Below are positions 56,918 to 64,000 of a stretch of DNA of 64,000 bases, piece after piece. Position 1 is the first letter of the stretch, and each line of letters opens with the position of its first letter. Made by a program: the position numbers and the translations under genes. The stretch is from Mesorhizobium sp. WSM3859 (GTDB taxonomy: Bacteria > Pseudomonadota > Alphaproteobacteria > Rhizobiales > Rhizobiaceae): NCBI RefSeq assembly GCF_002295065.1, contig NZ_NSGG01000017.1, positions 55,905 through 119,904 of the forward strand, given 5' to 3'. The notes below the pieces were generated by a model that searched no databases, was not told where the DNA came from, and saw only the letters and a program-made list of their open reading frames with translations.

Positions 56918-58939
56918 CTACCCGATCCCGGCCGTCACAACATAGGCTCCGCCGACTATCCCATCCGGCGACTTCACAACGGCCGTGACGATCGAGCCAT
57001 ACGCCCCGCGCCAGACGCTGTGGAAACCCTGATGCGTCGCGGCCGGCACCACGATCCGGCCGGTGTAGCGGTTGCCGTCGGGCTGCATGATCACCGGCTC
57101 GCCGTTGACGTGGACTTTCACGGCTACTGTCGGCTCCGCCCTGCCCGCCTCGATCTCCAGCGCGATCGCGATCTCGTCGGTGTCACCGGCGTGGACCGTT
57201 TCGGCGGTCAGCTTCAGGGCAAACGGCGCATCGCCTGCACCACTCGTCGCACCGCTGCCCGCCGCAAACACATCATCGGCAAGCGCAGGCGTGCGCGGCG
57301 GGACGGTGCGGCGCTTGGTGACGCGCTCATAGTCGCCGGCGATCATCAGCAGCGCCGTGTCGTCATAGGCCTTGCCGGCGAAGGTGAGGCCGACCGGCAT
57401 GCCGATATCGGCCATAGTGCCCATCGGCACGGTCACCGTCGGGATGCCGAGATGGCGCCAGACGAGATTACCGTTGGCGACCCAGGTGCCGTTGCGCCAG
57501 GCGAGCCGAGCGGAAGCCTCGTTCACGTCGGCATCGGCCGGCCCGACATCGGCGACCGCCGGCAGCACCACGGCATCGAGGCGGTTGGCGTCGAGCCAGT
57601 CCTCGAAGTCGACGCGGCGCGTTGCCTCCAGGCCTTCCAGGCCTTCCCCGATGACCGGGATATCTTCCAGTCGCGCCACGCCCCGCTTCGCCCGCTCGAC
57701 ATATTGCGCCAGATCGAAATCGGCCTCGCCGTAACGGTCGCGCAACGTGCCCGGCGGCTGCGGGAAGATTTTTGCGCCATCGACCGAAGCAAGATCGGGG
57801 ATGGCCGGATCGGCATTGGCGCGCAGGAAATCGTCCCACGACCAGATCGACAAGTCCCAGATCTCGCGCTCGGCGAATTCCCTCGGCACCAGCCCGCGAT
57901 CCACCATGGAGCGGGCGCCGTGACAGTCGCGCTCGTAATTGGAGACGACCGGGAAATCGACCTCGACAACTTCGGCACCGAGCGCTTGCAGGTCGCGCGC
58001 GGCCTGCCGCCAGAGCTCCAGCACCGAGGCGCGCGTCTCGATCGGCCGGTCGGCGCTCTCATCCTTGCCGATATACATTTTTGGCACGCCGAGCCGCCTG
58101 CCCTTGAGCGCGCCTTTCAGGGGAAGCGCTGCGTAGCTCGCCGGCCTCAGCGCCGAGGCTTTCGGGATATCCACCCAGGGCTGCACACGCCAGAAATCGC
58201 CGCGCGTCTCGGCGTCATCGGCGATGATCACGTCGAGCAGTTCCAGCATGTCGGCGACGCTGCGGGTGTGCGGCACCACCACATCCATGGTCGGCACCAG
58301 GGGCCAGTTGCCGCGCACCGAGATCACGCCGCGCGAGGGCGTGTAGGCGGTGAGCGCATTGTTGGAGGCCGGCGCGCGCCCGGACGACCAGGTTTCCTCG
58401 CCGAGCCCGAAAGCGGCGAAGGATGCGGCGGTCGCCGTGCCAGAGCCGTTGGACGAACCGGAGGCGAAGGCGGCGGTGAGGAAATCCTGGTTGTAGGGAC
58501 TTTCGGCGCGGCCATAGACGCCGCGCTGCATGCCGCCATTGGCCATCGGCGGCATGTTGGTGAGGCCGATCAGCACCGCGCCGGCGGCGCGAAGCCGCGC
58601 GATGGTGAAGGCGTCCTCCGTGGCGACGAGATGCTCGAAGGCCGGCGAGCCGGCCGCCACCGTCAGGCCCTTCACCTTGTAACTGTCCTTGGCGGTGTAG
58701 GGGATGCCGTCGAGCGGCCCGAGCGCCCTGCCCGCGCGGCGGCGCCGATCGGACGCTTCGGCCTCCTCGAACATCTTTGGATTGAGGACGGGGACCGCGT
58801 TCAGCGCGATGCCGTGACGGTCAAAGTGAGCGATGCGCCTGAGATAGGCCGCGACCAGGTCGGCACTGGTGACGGTGCCGTCTTCAAGCGCGCCGCGCAG
58901 GTCGGCTATCGAGGCTTCGACTAGGTGGAGGGTGGGCAT
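56918..58939 (-). CDS. Amidase-signature enzyme with extra C-terminal domain
   Basis: 673 residues, longer than the usual 450-500. DGIPYTAKDSYKVKG holds catalytic Lys84; FASGSSNGSGTATAASF the cis-Ser (about 162-163); ETWSSGRAPASNN the nucleophile Ser (about 186). The amidase part ends at about 530. The remaining 130 residues (LKLTAETVHAGDTDEIAIAL then EPTVAVKVHVNGEPVIMQPD) look like a beta-sandwich domain. Hydrolyses an amide in the cytoplasm; substrate not identifiable. Confidence 0.9.
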   Translation of the reverse strand: MPTLHLVEASIADLRGALEDGTVTSADLVAAYLRRIAHFDRHGIALNAVPVLNPKMFEEAEASDRRRRAGRALGPLDGIPYTAKDSYKVKGLTVAAGSPAFEHLVATEDAFTIARLRAAGAVLIGLTNMPPMANGGMQRGVYGRAESPYNQDFLTAAFASGSSNGSGTATAASFAAFGLGEETWSSGRAPASNNALTAYTPSRGVISVRGNWPLVPTMDVVVPHTRSVADMLELLDVIIADDAETRGDFWRVQPWVDIPKASALRPASYAALPLKGALKGRRLGVPKMYIGKDESADRPIETRASVLELWRQAARDLQALGAEVVEVDFPVVSNYERDCHGARSMVDRGLVPREFAEREIWDLSIWSWDDFLRANADPAIPDLASVDGAKIFPQPPGTLRDRYGEADFDLAQYVERAKRGVARLEDIPVIGEGLEGLEATRRVDFEDWLDANRLDAVVLPAVADVGPADADVNEASARLAWRNGTWVANGNLVWRHLGIPTVTVPMGTMADIGMPVGLTFAGKAYDDTALLMIAGDYERVTKRRTVPPRTPALADDVFAAGSGATSGAGDAPFALKLTAETVHAGDTDEIAIALEIEAGRAEPTVAVKVHVNGEPVIMQPDGNRYTGRIVVPAATHQGFHSVWRGAYGSIVTAVVKSPDGIVGGAYVVTAGIG

Positions 58940-59060
58940 GATGGGCTCGGCTTGCGTGGCGTCTCGCTACCATTGCCCTGCCGGATGTCTCCACCGCAAG
59001 AGGCTTGGAAAGAGGCTTGGACTTCATGGACACGTAGGAGGAATGGCGCCGCGATCGGAA

Positions 59061-59118
59061 GCTGCTGATCTCCCCCCTTGTGGGGGAGATGGCCGGCAGG
59101 CCAGAGGGGGGCGCGAAA
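59061..59118. repeat. Intergenic palindromic repeat, family B
   Basis: CTGCTGATCTCCCCCCTTGT then GGGGGAGATGGCCGGCAGGC and CAGAGGGGGGCG. Confidence 0.8.
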
Positions 59119-59318
59119 GAACGCGGCATTGCGCATTGCACCAATGAAACAGCGGTGGGTGTGACAGATGGCTGAATTGAGACGCCGGCAGGACAGCGCC
59201 CTGGCAAACAGCACCTTGCCATCTCCTCCGCCGCCGGCCAATTGCGGATGGTGCAACGGCGGTTACTTCAGTACAACGCTGTCCCCAGAAAACAGAACGG
59301 CCGGCCGGGGCCGCTTAC

Positions 59319-59346
59319 TTGACAGAAATCGTTCGTATGAGATTAT
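59319..59346 (+). promoter_or_regulatory. Sigma70-type promoter of the mini-peptide genes
   Basis: TTGACA (59319-59324), 16 bases, GATTAT (59341-59346). The -35 is perfect and the -10 matches four of six bases. It would start RNA about 20 bases before the first ATG (59375). Confidence 0.55.
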
Positions 59347-59374
59347 CCGCTGTGATTTTCGAGGAGAGCAATCG

Positions 59375-59458
59375 ATGAAGAAGACTTACGAAAAGCCGGT
59401 ATTGGTCCGCAAGGGTAAGCTTTCAGCGATTGTGGCCGGTTCGCCTGTGCCAGGTTGA
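59375..59458 (+). CDS. RiPP-precursor-like mini-peptide 1
   Basis: 27 residues: MKKTYEKPVLVRKGKLSAIV then AGSPVPG. The ribosome-binding site is GAGGAGAGCAATCG. The Y-x2-P-x-L-x3-G spacing (Tyr5, Pro8, Leu10, Gly14) is the leader motif recognised by RRE domains in lasso peptide systems, though the usual Thr near the leader end is Val20. Only about six residues follow, too few for a normal lasso core. A near-identical leader is encoded at 59509. No RRE, transglutaminase-like protease or asparagine-synthase-like cyclase gene is in the window. Confidence 0.7.
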   Translation: MKKTYEKPVLVRKGKLSAIVAGSPVPG

Positions 59459-59508
59459 CGGTGAAATCATCGCCACTTTGAGCATGTGTCGATAAGGGAC
59501 ATCCCGAT

Positions 59509-59595
59509 ATGAAGAAGACTTACGAGAAGCCGGTTTTCGTCCGCAAGGGCAAGCTTTCGGCGATTGTGGCTGGTTCGCAGCCGACTCCACAGTGA
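59509..59595 (+). CDS. RiPP-precursor-like mini-peptide 2
   Basis: 28 residues: MKKTYEKPVFVRKGKLSAIV then AGSQPTPQ. It differs from peptide 1 at Leu10 to Phe and in the last residues. The ATG follows AAGGGACATCCCGAT. A textbook terminator (59625-59655) lies behind it, so the two genes probably form one short transcript starting at 59353. Conserved leader plus variable tail suggests processing, or at least selection on the tail. Confidence 0.7.
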   Translation: MKKTYEKPVFVRKGKLSAIVAGSQPTPQ

Positions 59596-59624
59596 TCGGA
59601 AGACCCAAAGCCTGGTCTTTCAAC

Positions 59625-59655
59625 GATCCCCGCCACGGCGGGGATTTTCTTTTTT
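59625..59655 (+). terminator. Rho-independent terminator after the mini-peptide genes
   Basis: ATCCCCGCC-ACG-GGCGGGGAT (allowing the overlap of the loop) followed by TTTCTTTTTT. It also ends at the stop of the convergent exonuclease gene. Confidence 0.85.
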
Positions 59656-60427
59656 ACCCCAGCTCCACCCAGACCGGCGCATGGTCGCTGGGGTTTTCCC
59701 CTCCCCGCACCTCGCGGTCGACGCCCGCCGCTTTCAGCTTCCGCGCCAGCTTCTTCGACAGCAAGATGTGGTCGAGCCGCAATCCGGCATCGCGCTGCCA
59801 GCGGTTCCGGCGATAGTCCCAGAAAGTGTAGAGCCTCTCCTCCTTGGGAAAAACCTTGCGCAGCGCGTCGGTCCAGCCCTGGTCGATCAGCGCGGCGAAG
59901 GCGGCGCGGCTTTCGGGCTGCACCAGCGCGTTGTCGTCATAGGAGCGGGTCTGGTAGATGTCGCGCGGCTCGGGCACGATGTTGAAGTCGCCGGCGAGCG
60001 CCACCGGCAGGCCGGTGTCGAGGAGCTCAGCCGCGTGTGCCGCGATGCGTTCGTGCCAGGCGAGCTTGTAGTCGAATTTCGGGCCGGGCTGTGGATTGCC
60101 GTTCGGCGCGTAGAGGCAGGCGATGACGACGCCGTCGACCGCCGCCTCGATGTAGCGGGCCTGGCGGTCGGCATCGTCGCCCGGCAGCGCGTCGCGCGTC
60201 AGCACCGGCTCGGCGCCGCGCGCGAGGATCGCCACGCCGTTCCAGGCCGGCTCGCCCTTCCACACCGCGCCATAGCCGGCCTTCGCAAGCCGGGTCAGCG
60301 GGAACTGCGTGTCGCGGGATTTCAGCTCCTGCAGGCAGACGACATCGGGTTTCGCGCGCGCCAGCCAGGCGAGCAGGTTTTCCAGCCGGCTGGTGATGTT
60401 GTTGATGTTGAAGGTGGCGAGTTTCAT
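59654..60427 (-). CDS. xthA: Exodeoxyribonuclease III family AP endonuclease
   Basis: 257 residues from ATG 60427. MKLATFNINNITSRLENLLA, LQELKSRDTQFP, IACLYAPNGNPQPGPKFDYK, ALAGDFNIVPEPRDIYQ, LRLDHILLSKKL and NPSDHAPVW are the catalytic loops of XthA: Asn, Glu metal ligand, Tyr, Asp/Asn, Asp and His. It repairs abasic sites in DNA in the cytoplasm with Mg2+. Start ATG 60436 (MSV) is an alternative. Confidence 0.94.
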   Translation of the reverse strand: MKLATFNINNITSRLENLLAWLARAKPDVVCLQELKSRDTQFPLTRLAKAGYGAVWKGEPAWNGVAILARGAEPVLTRDALPGDDADRQARYIEAAVDGVVIACLYAPNGNPQPGPKFDYKLAWHERIAAHAAELLDTGLPVALAGDFNIVPEPRDIYQTRSYDDNALVQPESRAAFAALIDQGWTDALRKVFPKEERLYTFWDYRRNRWQRDAGLRLDHILLSKKLARKLKAAGVDREVRGGENPSDHAPVWVELG

Positions 60428-60514
60428 CACCGACATGAAGCAGTAAGGTGGATTGGGTCGCAAGGGTCTGAGACGCTGTTGCCGTGCCGGAGACCAATAA
60501 CCAGCGGCGGCGCC

Positions 60515-60680
60515 GCCCCTCATTGCCCTGCCGGGCATTTCTCCCCGTGAACAGGGAGAAAGCGGCTGGCCGCGACGCCGGCTCCTCCTATTTGCAACGC
60601 CGGTGATTGGCGAAGGCGGCGACGACAACACCCTTCTCCCCGTTCACGGGGAGAAGATGGCGGCAGCCAGATGAGGGGCA
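60515..60680. repeat. Variant intergenic palindromic repeat
   Basis: TTGCCCTGCCGGGCATTTCT then CCCCGTGAACAGGGAGAAAG and the mirrored CTTCTCCCCGTTCACGGGGA then AGATGGCGGC. It combines features of families A and B. Confidence 0.65.
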
Positions 60681-60705
60681 GCGCCGGCGCCCGAGAGCAT
60701 GCTGC

Positions 60706-61347
60706 TTACGGCTGTGCCAGCTTGGCCTTTGTCGTCTCCGCCACCGTCTTCAGGTGATCACCAGTCGAAAAACCCGAGATGGCTTTGCGTGGCTTGAGGT
60801 CGTGGTCGCCGTCCTCCAGCCAGACCACCTCTATCGCCGAGGACAGGCCGTAGGTCGCGACCTCGTCCTTCGTGCCGAACTCGTCGCGCGTACCTTGGAA
60901 GATCAGCGTCGGGGTCTTCAAGTCGAGGAGATGTTTCGTCCGCAACTGCTCCGGCTTGCCCGGCGGATGGAACGGGTAGCCGAGGCAGACGAGACCAACG
61001 ATCTCGCCTTTTTCAAACATCTCGTCGGCGACCATCGAGGCGACGCGGCCGCCCATCGACTTGCCGCCGATGATCAGCTTGCCGGTCACGCCTCTGGCGC
61101 GCAGATCGGCGATCGCCTTGATGTATTCGGGGTTGACCGTCTCGGCGCGCGGCGGCGGCTTGCGGTGGCCATAGCGGCGCGCGGCCATATAGTGGAACTC
61201 GAAGCGCGCGACCTGGAAGCCGGCCGTGCTGAGCGCCTTGGCGGTGGCGGTCATCGAGGGCGAGTCCATCGACGCACCGGCGCCATGAGCGAGCAGGATG
61301 GTGACGGGAGCAGTGTCGAAGCCGTCGAAGAGGAAGTGGGTCGTCAT
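60706..61347 (-). CDS. Alpha/beta hydrolase (KANL3/Tex30-like)
   Basis: 213 residues from ATG 61347. TILLAHGAGASMDSPSMTAT, then LIIGGKSMGGRVASMVADEM with the nucleophile Ser, FQGTRDEFGTKDEV with the Asp and DGDHDLKPRK with the His. Small single-domain hydrolases of this family are widely conserved; substrate unknown. Confidence 0.88.
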   Translation of the reverse strand: MTTHFLFDGFDTAPVTILLAHGAGASMDSPSMTATAKALSTAGFQVARFEFHYMAARRYGHRKPPPRAETVNPEYIKAIADLRARGVTGKLIIGGKSMGGRVASMVADEMFEKGEIVGLVCLGYPFHPPGKPEQLRTKHLLDLKTPTLIFQGTRDEFGTKDEVATYGLSSAIEVVWLEDGDHDLKPRKAISGFSTGDHLKTVAETTKAKLAQP

Positions 61348-61373
61348 AGGACTGTTCTCGGCGCGGCGGCGAA

Positions 61374-61562
61374 GCTGCTGATCTCCCCCCTTGTGGGGGA
61401 GATGGCCGGCAGGCCAGAGGGGGGCGCGAAGGAACACGGACCTCGCTCCTTACAAAACGAGAATCCTAGAGGTCGCGCCAGTGAAAAGCTGAGAGGCCGG
61501 CGGGACAGCGCCCCTCTCTGTCCTGCCGGACATCTCCCCCACAAGGGGGGAGATTGGCTGTC
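61374..61562. repeat. Intergenic palindromic repeat, family B (two arms)
   Basis: Arm 61374-61431 (GCTGATCTCCCCCCTTGTGG, then GGAGATGGCCGGCAGGCCAG) and mirrored arm 61499-61562. Confidence 0.8.
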
Positions 61563-61585
61563 GCGAAGGCCTTCGCCAACCATCC

Positions 61586-62695
61586 TCACCCCGCCGTGCG
61601 CGCCATATGCAGATCCACGAACTGTATTCCCTTTTGCGCAGTCCGCGCCCATTCGGACTCCGCGTCCAGTTCCAGATACCGCACCCAAAGCTGCCGCGCT
61701 TCCATCAAATTACCCGCATCGAATTCCAGCCGGGCGAGATTGAACACCGGGTCGGCATAGGCCTTGTCGAGCGCGATCGCCTTTTGCAGATGGCGCCTTG
61801 CCGACGCCAACTTGCCCTCGTCGCTCATCAGCCCAGCGAGGTTGAACCAGGCTTCGACGAAGCCAGGATCGAGTTTTATGGCGCGGGCATAGTCGTGCGC
61901 CGCTTCGGCGATCCGGCCTCCACCGCGCAAGCAGTTGGCGCGGTTGAAGGCGGCGATCGCGTCTTTCGGGTCGATCGCCAGGCAGCGCTGGTAGAGGGCT
62001 GCCGCATCGTCGTGGCGCTCCTCCTCTTCCGCGCTTTCAGCCTCCGCGAAGAGCTCTTCCAGCGTGTCGTCTTCCGAGCTGCCGAGGTCGAACAGCAACT
62101 GGCCGTCGAGCTCGCTCGTCCCATCGTCGAGATAGATCGCGTCCGGGCGGCCATGCTGCGAGCCGAGATTGAGCGATTTTGCCGTGAGCGAGGCGACTGG
62201 GCCGGACCGGTGCACGGAGCGCGCGATCGCGCCCCAGCTGGCGCCGCTGGCGATCAGTCCGGCATATTTTTTGGCCAGGATCAGGTCGCGGAAGGAATAG
62301 GGCTCGCCGTCATGCTCGAAAGCGTCGAACAGCGAGAGCATGTCGAGGTCGTTACCCGCGAGCCGCGACTGGTCGATCAGCGATTGCCTGGAGAGCGGCG
62401 AGGCGTCGGGCGCCTTCATCAGCCCGAGAAGACGCAGGAAACCGTTCTCGCTGATGAGTTGGCGACCGGCTTCGCGCTCGGCCTTGGCGCGGCGCTCGAT
62501 CTCGGCATCGCCGGATTTCGCCTTGGCGAGAAGCGCGCGGCCGAACACGACATGGGTCGTGCGGCGGGTTACGCCGCGCCTCAGCTCCGCATGGCGGCGC
62601 TCGACCTCGCGCGCGGCGAGCCGCAGCGGAAAGGCGGCCAGCGCGCCGACGACGCCGAAGACGGCGCCGGGAACGATCACCGGCCCTCCCGTCAC
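61586..62695 (-). CDS. TPR-repeat protein next to ku
   Basis: 369 residues. A start at GTG 62695 overlaps the ku stop as GTGA, though a second GTG twenty-odd bases on, behind GGGAGGGCCG, is also possible. N-terminal hydrophobic segment (VIVPGAVFGVVGALAAFPLR). Middle part helical with KKYAGLIASGASWGAIARSV. C-terminal TPR repeats at about 240-355 (AALYQRCLAIDPKDAIAAFN, AHDYARAIKLDPGFVEAWFN, LARRHLQKAI). Probably a membrane-anchored scaffold. Linkage to ku through translational coupling is the best clue to its role. Confidence 0.85.
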   Translation of the reverse strand: MTGGPVIVPGAVFGVVGALAAFPLRLAAREVERRHAELRRGVTRRTTHVVFGRALLAKAKSGDAEIERRAKAEREAGRQLISENGFLRLLGLMKAPDASPLSRQSLIDQSRLAGNDLDMLSLFDAFEHDGEPYSFRDLILAKKYAGLIASGASWGAIARSVHRSGPVASLTAKSLNLGSQHGRPDAIYLDDGTSELDGQLLFDLGSSEDDTLEELFAEAESAEEEERHDDAAALYQRCLAIDPKDAIAAFNRANCLRGGGRIAEAAHDYARAIKLDPGFVEAWFNLAGLMSDEGKLASARRHLQKAIALDKAYADPVFNLARLEFDAGNLMEARQLWVRYLELDAESEWARTAQKGIQFVDLHMARTAG

Positions 62696-63600
62696 TTCTT
62701 GCTCTTGCCGACGGCCTTCAACAGGTTCGCCTTCAGCGGGTTCTCAGGCGCCCCACCGGCAGCCGCCTTCTTGGCGGGCTTTGCGGGCGCTTCCTCGGCC
62801 TTGCTCTTCGATTTGGCCGGGGGCTTGGCCTGCTGCGACAGGCTCGCCTTCAGCGCATCCATGAGGTTGATGACGTTGCCGCGCTCGGGCGCCGCCGCAA
62901 TGATCGGCTTGTGACCTTTGAGCTTCTCGCGGATCATCGCCATCAACGCCACCTCGTAGCGATCCTCGTAGTTCTTCGGATCGAAGTGGGTCTGCTTCTG
63001 CTTGATCAGAGCCTCGGCCAGCTGCAGCATTTCGGGATCGGGCTTGGCATCCGGGATATTGCCGAAATATTCAGTCGTGCCGCGCACTTCGTTGGGGTTC
63101 CTCAAGGTGCAGACGAACATGCCGTTCTCGCGCGCGCCGATCGTCACCACGCGCTCGCGGCTGGAAAGCACCAGGCGCGCGATCGCCAGCTTGCCGGATT
63201 TGCGCATGGCTTCGCGCAGCACCGCGAAGGTTTCCTCCGCCATGGCGCCGTCGGGCGCGAGATAATAGGGCGAGTCCTGGTAGATGACGTCGACCTCGCC
63301 CTCGTCGACGAAGGCCTCGATGTTCATCGTGTGATTGGATTCGATCCTGACCGCGTCGAGATCGGCGTCGTCGATGATGATGTACTGCTTGTCCTCATAT
63401 TCGTAACCGCGCACCAGGTCAGAGCGCTCGACCAGGCCGAGCTCGGGATCGACCGGCTTCATGTTGATGCGGTTGTGCGTCTTCTTGTGCAGCTGATTGA
63501 ACGAGATGCGCTCGCTCGCGCTGGTGGCCGGGTAAAGCCGGACCGGACAGCTGACGAGGCTGAGCTTGAGGTAACCTTTCCAACTTGCCCTGGGCGCCAT
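62692..63600 (-). CDS. ku: Ku protein, non-homologous end joining
   Basis: 302 residues. WKGYLKLSLVSCPVRLYPAT starts the bacterial Ku core, followed by FNQLHKKTHNRINMKPVDPE and a DNA-ring segment (GKLAIARLVLSSRERVVTIG), then MIREKLKGHKPIIAAAPERG and a Lys-rich tail (KAEEAPAKPAKKAAAGG). A homodimeric ring that binds DNA ends and recruits LigD. LigD is not encoded in this window. Rhizobia often carry several ku genes. Confidence 0.95.
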   Translation of the reverse strand: MAPRASWKGYLKLSLVSCPVRLYPATSASERISFNQLHKKTHNRINMKPVDPELGLVERSDLVRGYEYEDKQYIIIDDADLDAVRIESNHTMNIEAFVDEGEVDVIYQDSPYYLAPDGAMAEETFAVLREAMRKSGKLAIARLVLSSRERVVTIGARENGMFVCTLRNPNEVRGTTEYFGNIPDAKPDPEMLQLAEALIKQKQTHFDPKNYEDRYEVALMAMIREKLKGHKPIIAAAPERGNVINLMDALKASLSQQAKPPAKSKSKAEEAPAKPAKKAAAGGAPENPLKANLLKAVGKSKK

Positions 63601-64000
63601 GATGAACTCCTACGCGGCCATGCACTGACAGTTAATGCAGCGCTCCCGCTCAAGGACGGTTGGCGCTGTGGAAATCCTACACCGACCCCTAACCTTACAA
63701 GCAAAACCCTAGCGAAGTGTTTTTGGGGTCGGGCGGGAGGATAGTTCAAATTGTAGGAAGCGTCGATGGAGATGGAACTTAGACGCTGGCGGGACAGCAC
63801 CCCCTCTGTCCTGACGGACATCTCCCCCTCAAGGGGGGAGATCAGATGTCACGCCGGCTTTCGCTAGTCGCCAACGTTGCAAAGGGAGCGCCGGCGCCGA
63901 AGCTGCCAATCTCCCCCCCTTGAGGGCATAGGCGCTAAGATAGGCATTGCAGTGCGGAATCGGTTGTGATTCTACGCTGGGGATGACACACGAATCGCTT
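63601..64000. other. Region upstream of ku with family B repeats
   Basis: About 400 bp. Family B arm 63787-63850 (GCGGGACAGCACCCCCTCTG, then GGACATCTCCCCCTCAAGGG) and a truncated mirror at 63898-63923. No gene is supported; the ku promoter should lie just upstream of 63600. Confidence 0.55.

Larger units (their letters stand above)
58940..59374. other. Intergenic region before the RiPP-like genes
   Basis: About 435 bp containing a family B repeat arm (59061-59118) and a sigma70-type promoter (59319-59346). No gene is supported. Confidence 0.5.

Noticed and set aside
59375..60427. Complete lasso peptide cluster
   Set aside because: Neighbouring genes are an amidase and exonuclease III; no cyclase, protease or transporter of a RiPP cluster is in the window.

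Overview
The window looks like chromosomal DNA of a Mesorhizobium-type alphaproteobacterium (Hyphomicrobiales). The support is indirect: high GC, many small rhizobial families (DUF982, DUF1127, DUF3606-like, DUF6894, CsbD, KGG, GYD), two HWE-type histidine kinases, Fnr/Crp paralogues, and several families of intergenic palindromic repeats. No rRNA, tRNA, CRISPR array, phage or insertion sequence was recognised.

Layout. 0-5.4 kb: the tail of an Lrp regulator, a glycine-rich secreted protein, a three-gene minus-strand operon built around an HTTM membrane protein (frameshifted here), and small GFA and zinc-knuckle proteins. 5.5-26.3 kb: a stress-physiology region of small genes (SPW membrane protein, CspA, CsbD, pyrophosphatase, DUF892 ferritin-like protein, YihY, HWE kinase plus receiver, DUF3606-like proteins, SDR, Crp, KGG protein). 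Many are preceded by GGAAC-N16-NGTT sequences matching promoters of the alphaproteobacterial general stress sigma factor EcfG. 26.5-31.5 kb: an Lrp regulator divergent from azlCD, an Asp/Gly-rich secreted protein and a PAS-PAS-GGDEF-EAL protein. 31.7-39.2 kb: an M20 amidohydrolase, diaminopropionate ammonia-lyase and a complete livKGFHM-type ABC transporter, all on the minus strand, probably an amino-acid uptake and breakdown module. 39.5-48 kb: two SDR proteins, a ferredoxin-adenylate cyclase-Rieske fusion, a secreted His/Lys-repeat protein, a LysR regulator, an HtrA-like protein without its catalytic triad, a YghU-type GST and a PEBP protein. 48-64 kb: a frameshifted low-complexity secreted protein, an aminotransferase, GYD and DUF1127 proteins, an amidohydrolase, a decayed GFA gene, an isochorismatase-like hydrolase, a LysR/MFS pair, an amidase, two tandem genes for 27-28 residue RiPP-precursor-like peptides, exonuclease III, an alpha/beta hydrolase and a ku-TPR gene pair.

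The strongest candidates for undescribed biology are the cyclase flanked by two different Fe-S domains (40478-41851), the paired mini-peptides with lasso-type leader motifs but no local maturation genes (59375-59595), the HTTM operon (1251-3727), the HtrA-like pseudoprotease (45289-46191), and a roughly 105-bp repeat whose end supplies the stop codon of two unrelated genes.

Several otherwise well-conserved genes carry single-base indels (near 2955, 17519-17527, 18562, 23471 and 48377-48380). Either they are real pseudogenes or slippage variants, or the assembly contains indel errors. Starts were chosen by Shine-Dalgarno sequence and family length; functions come from family recognition by eye, not from a search.
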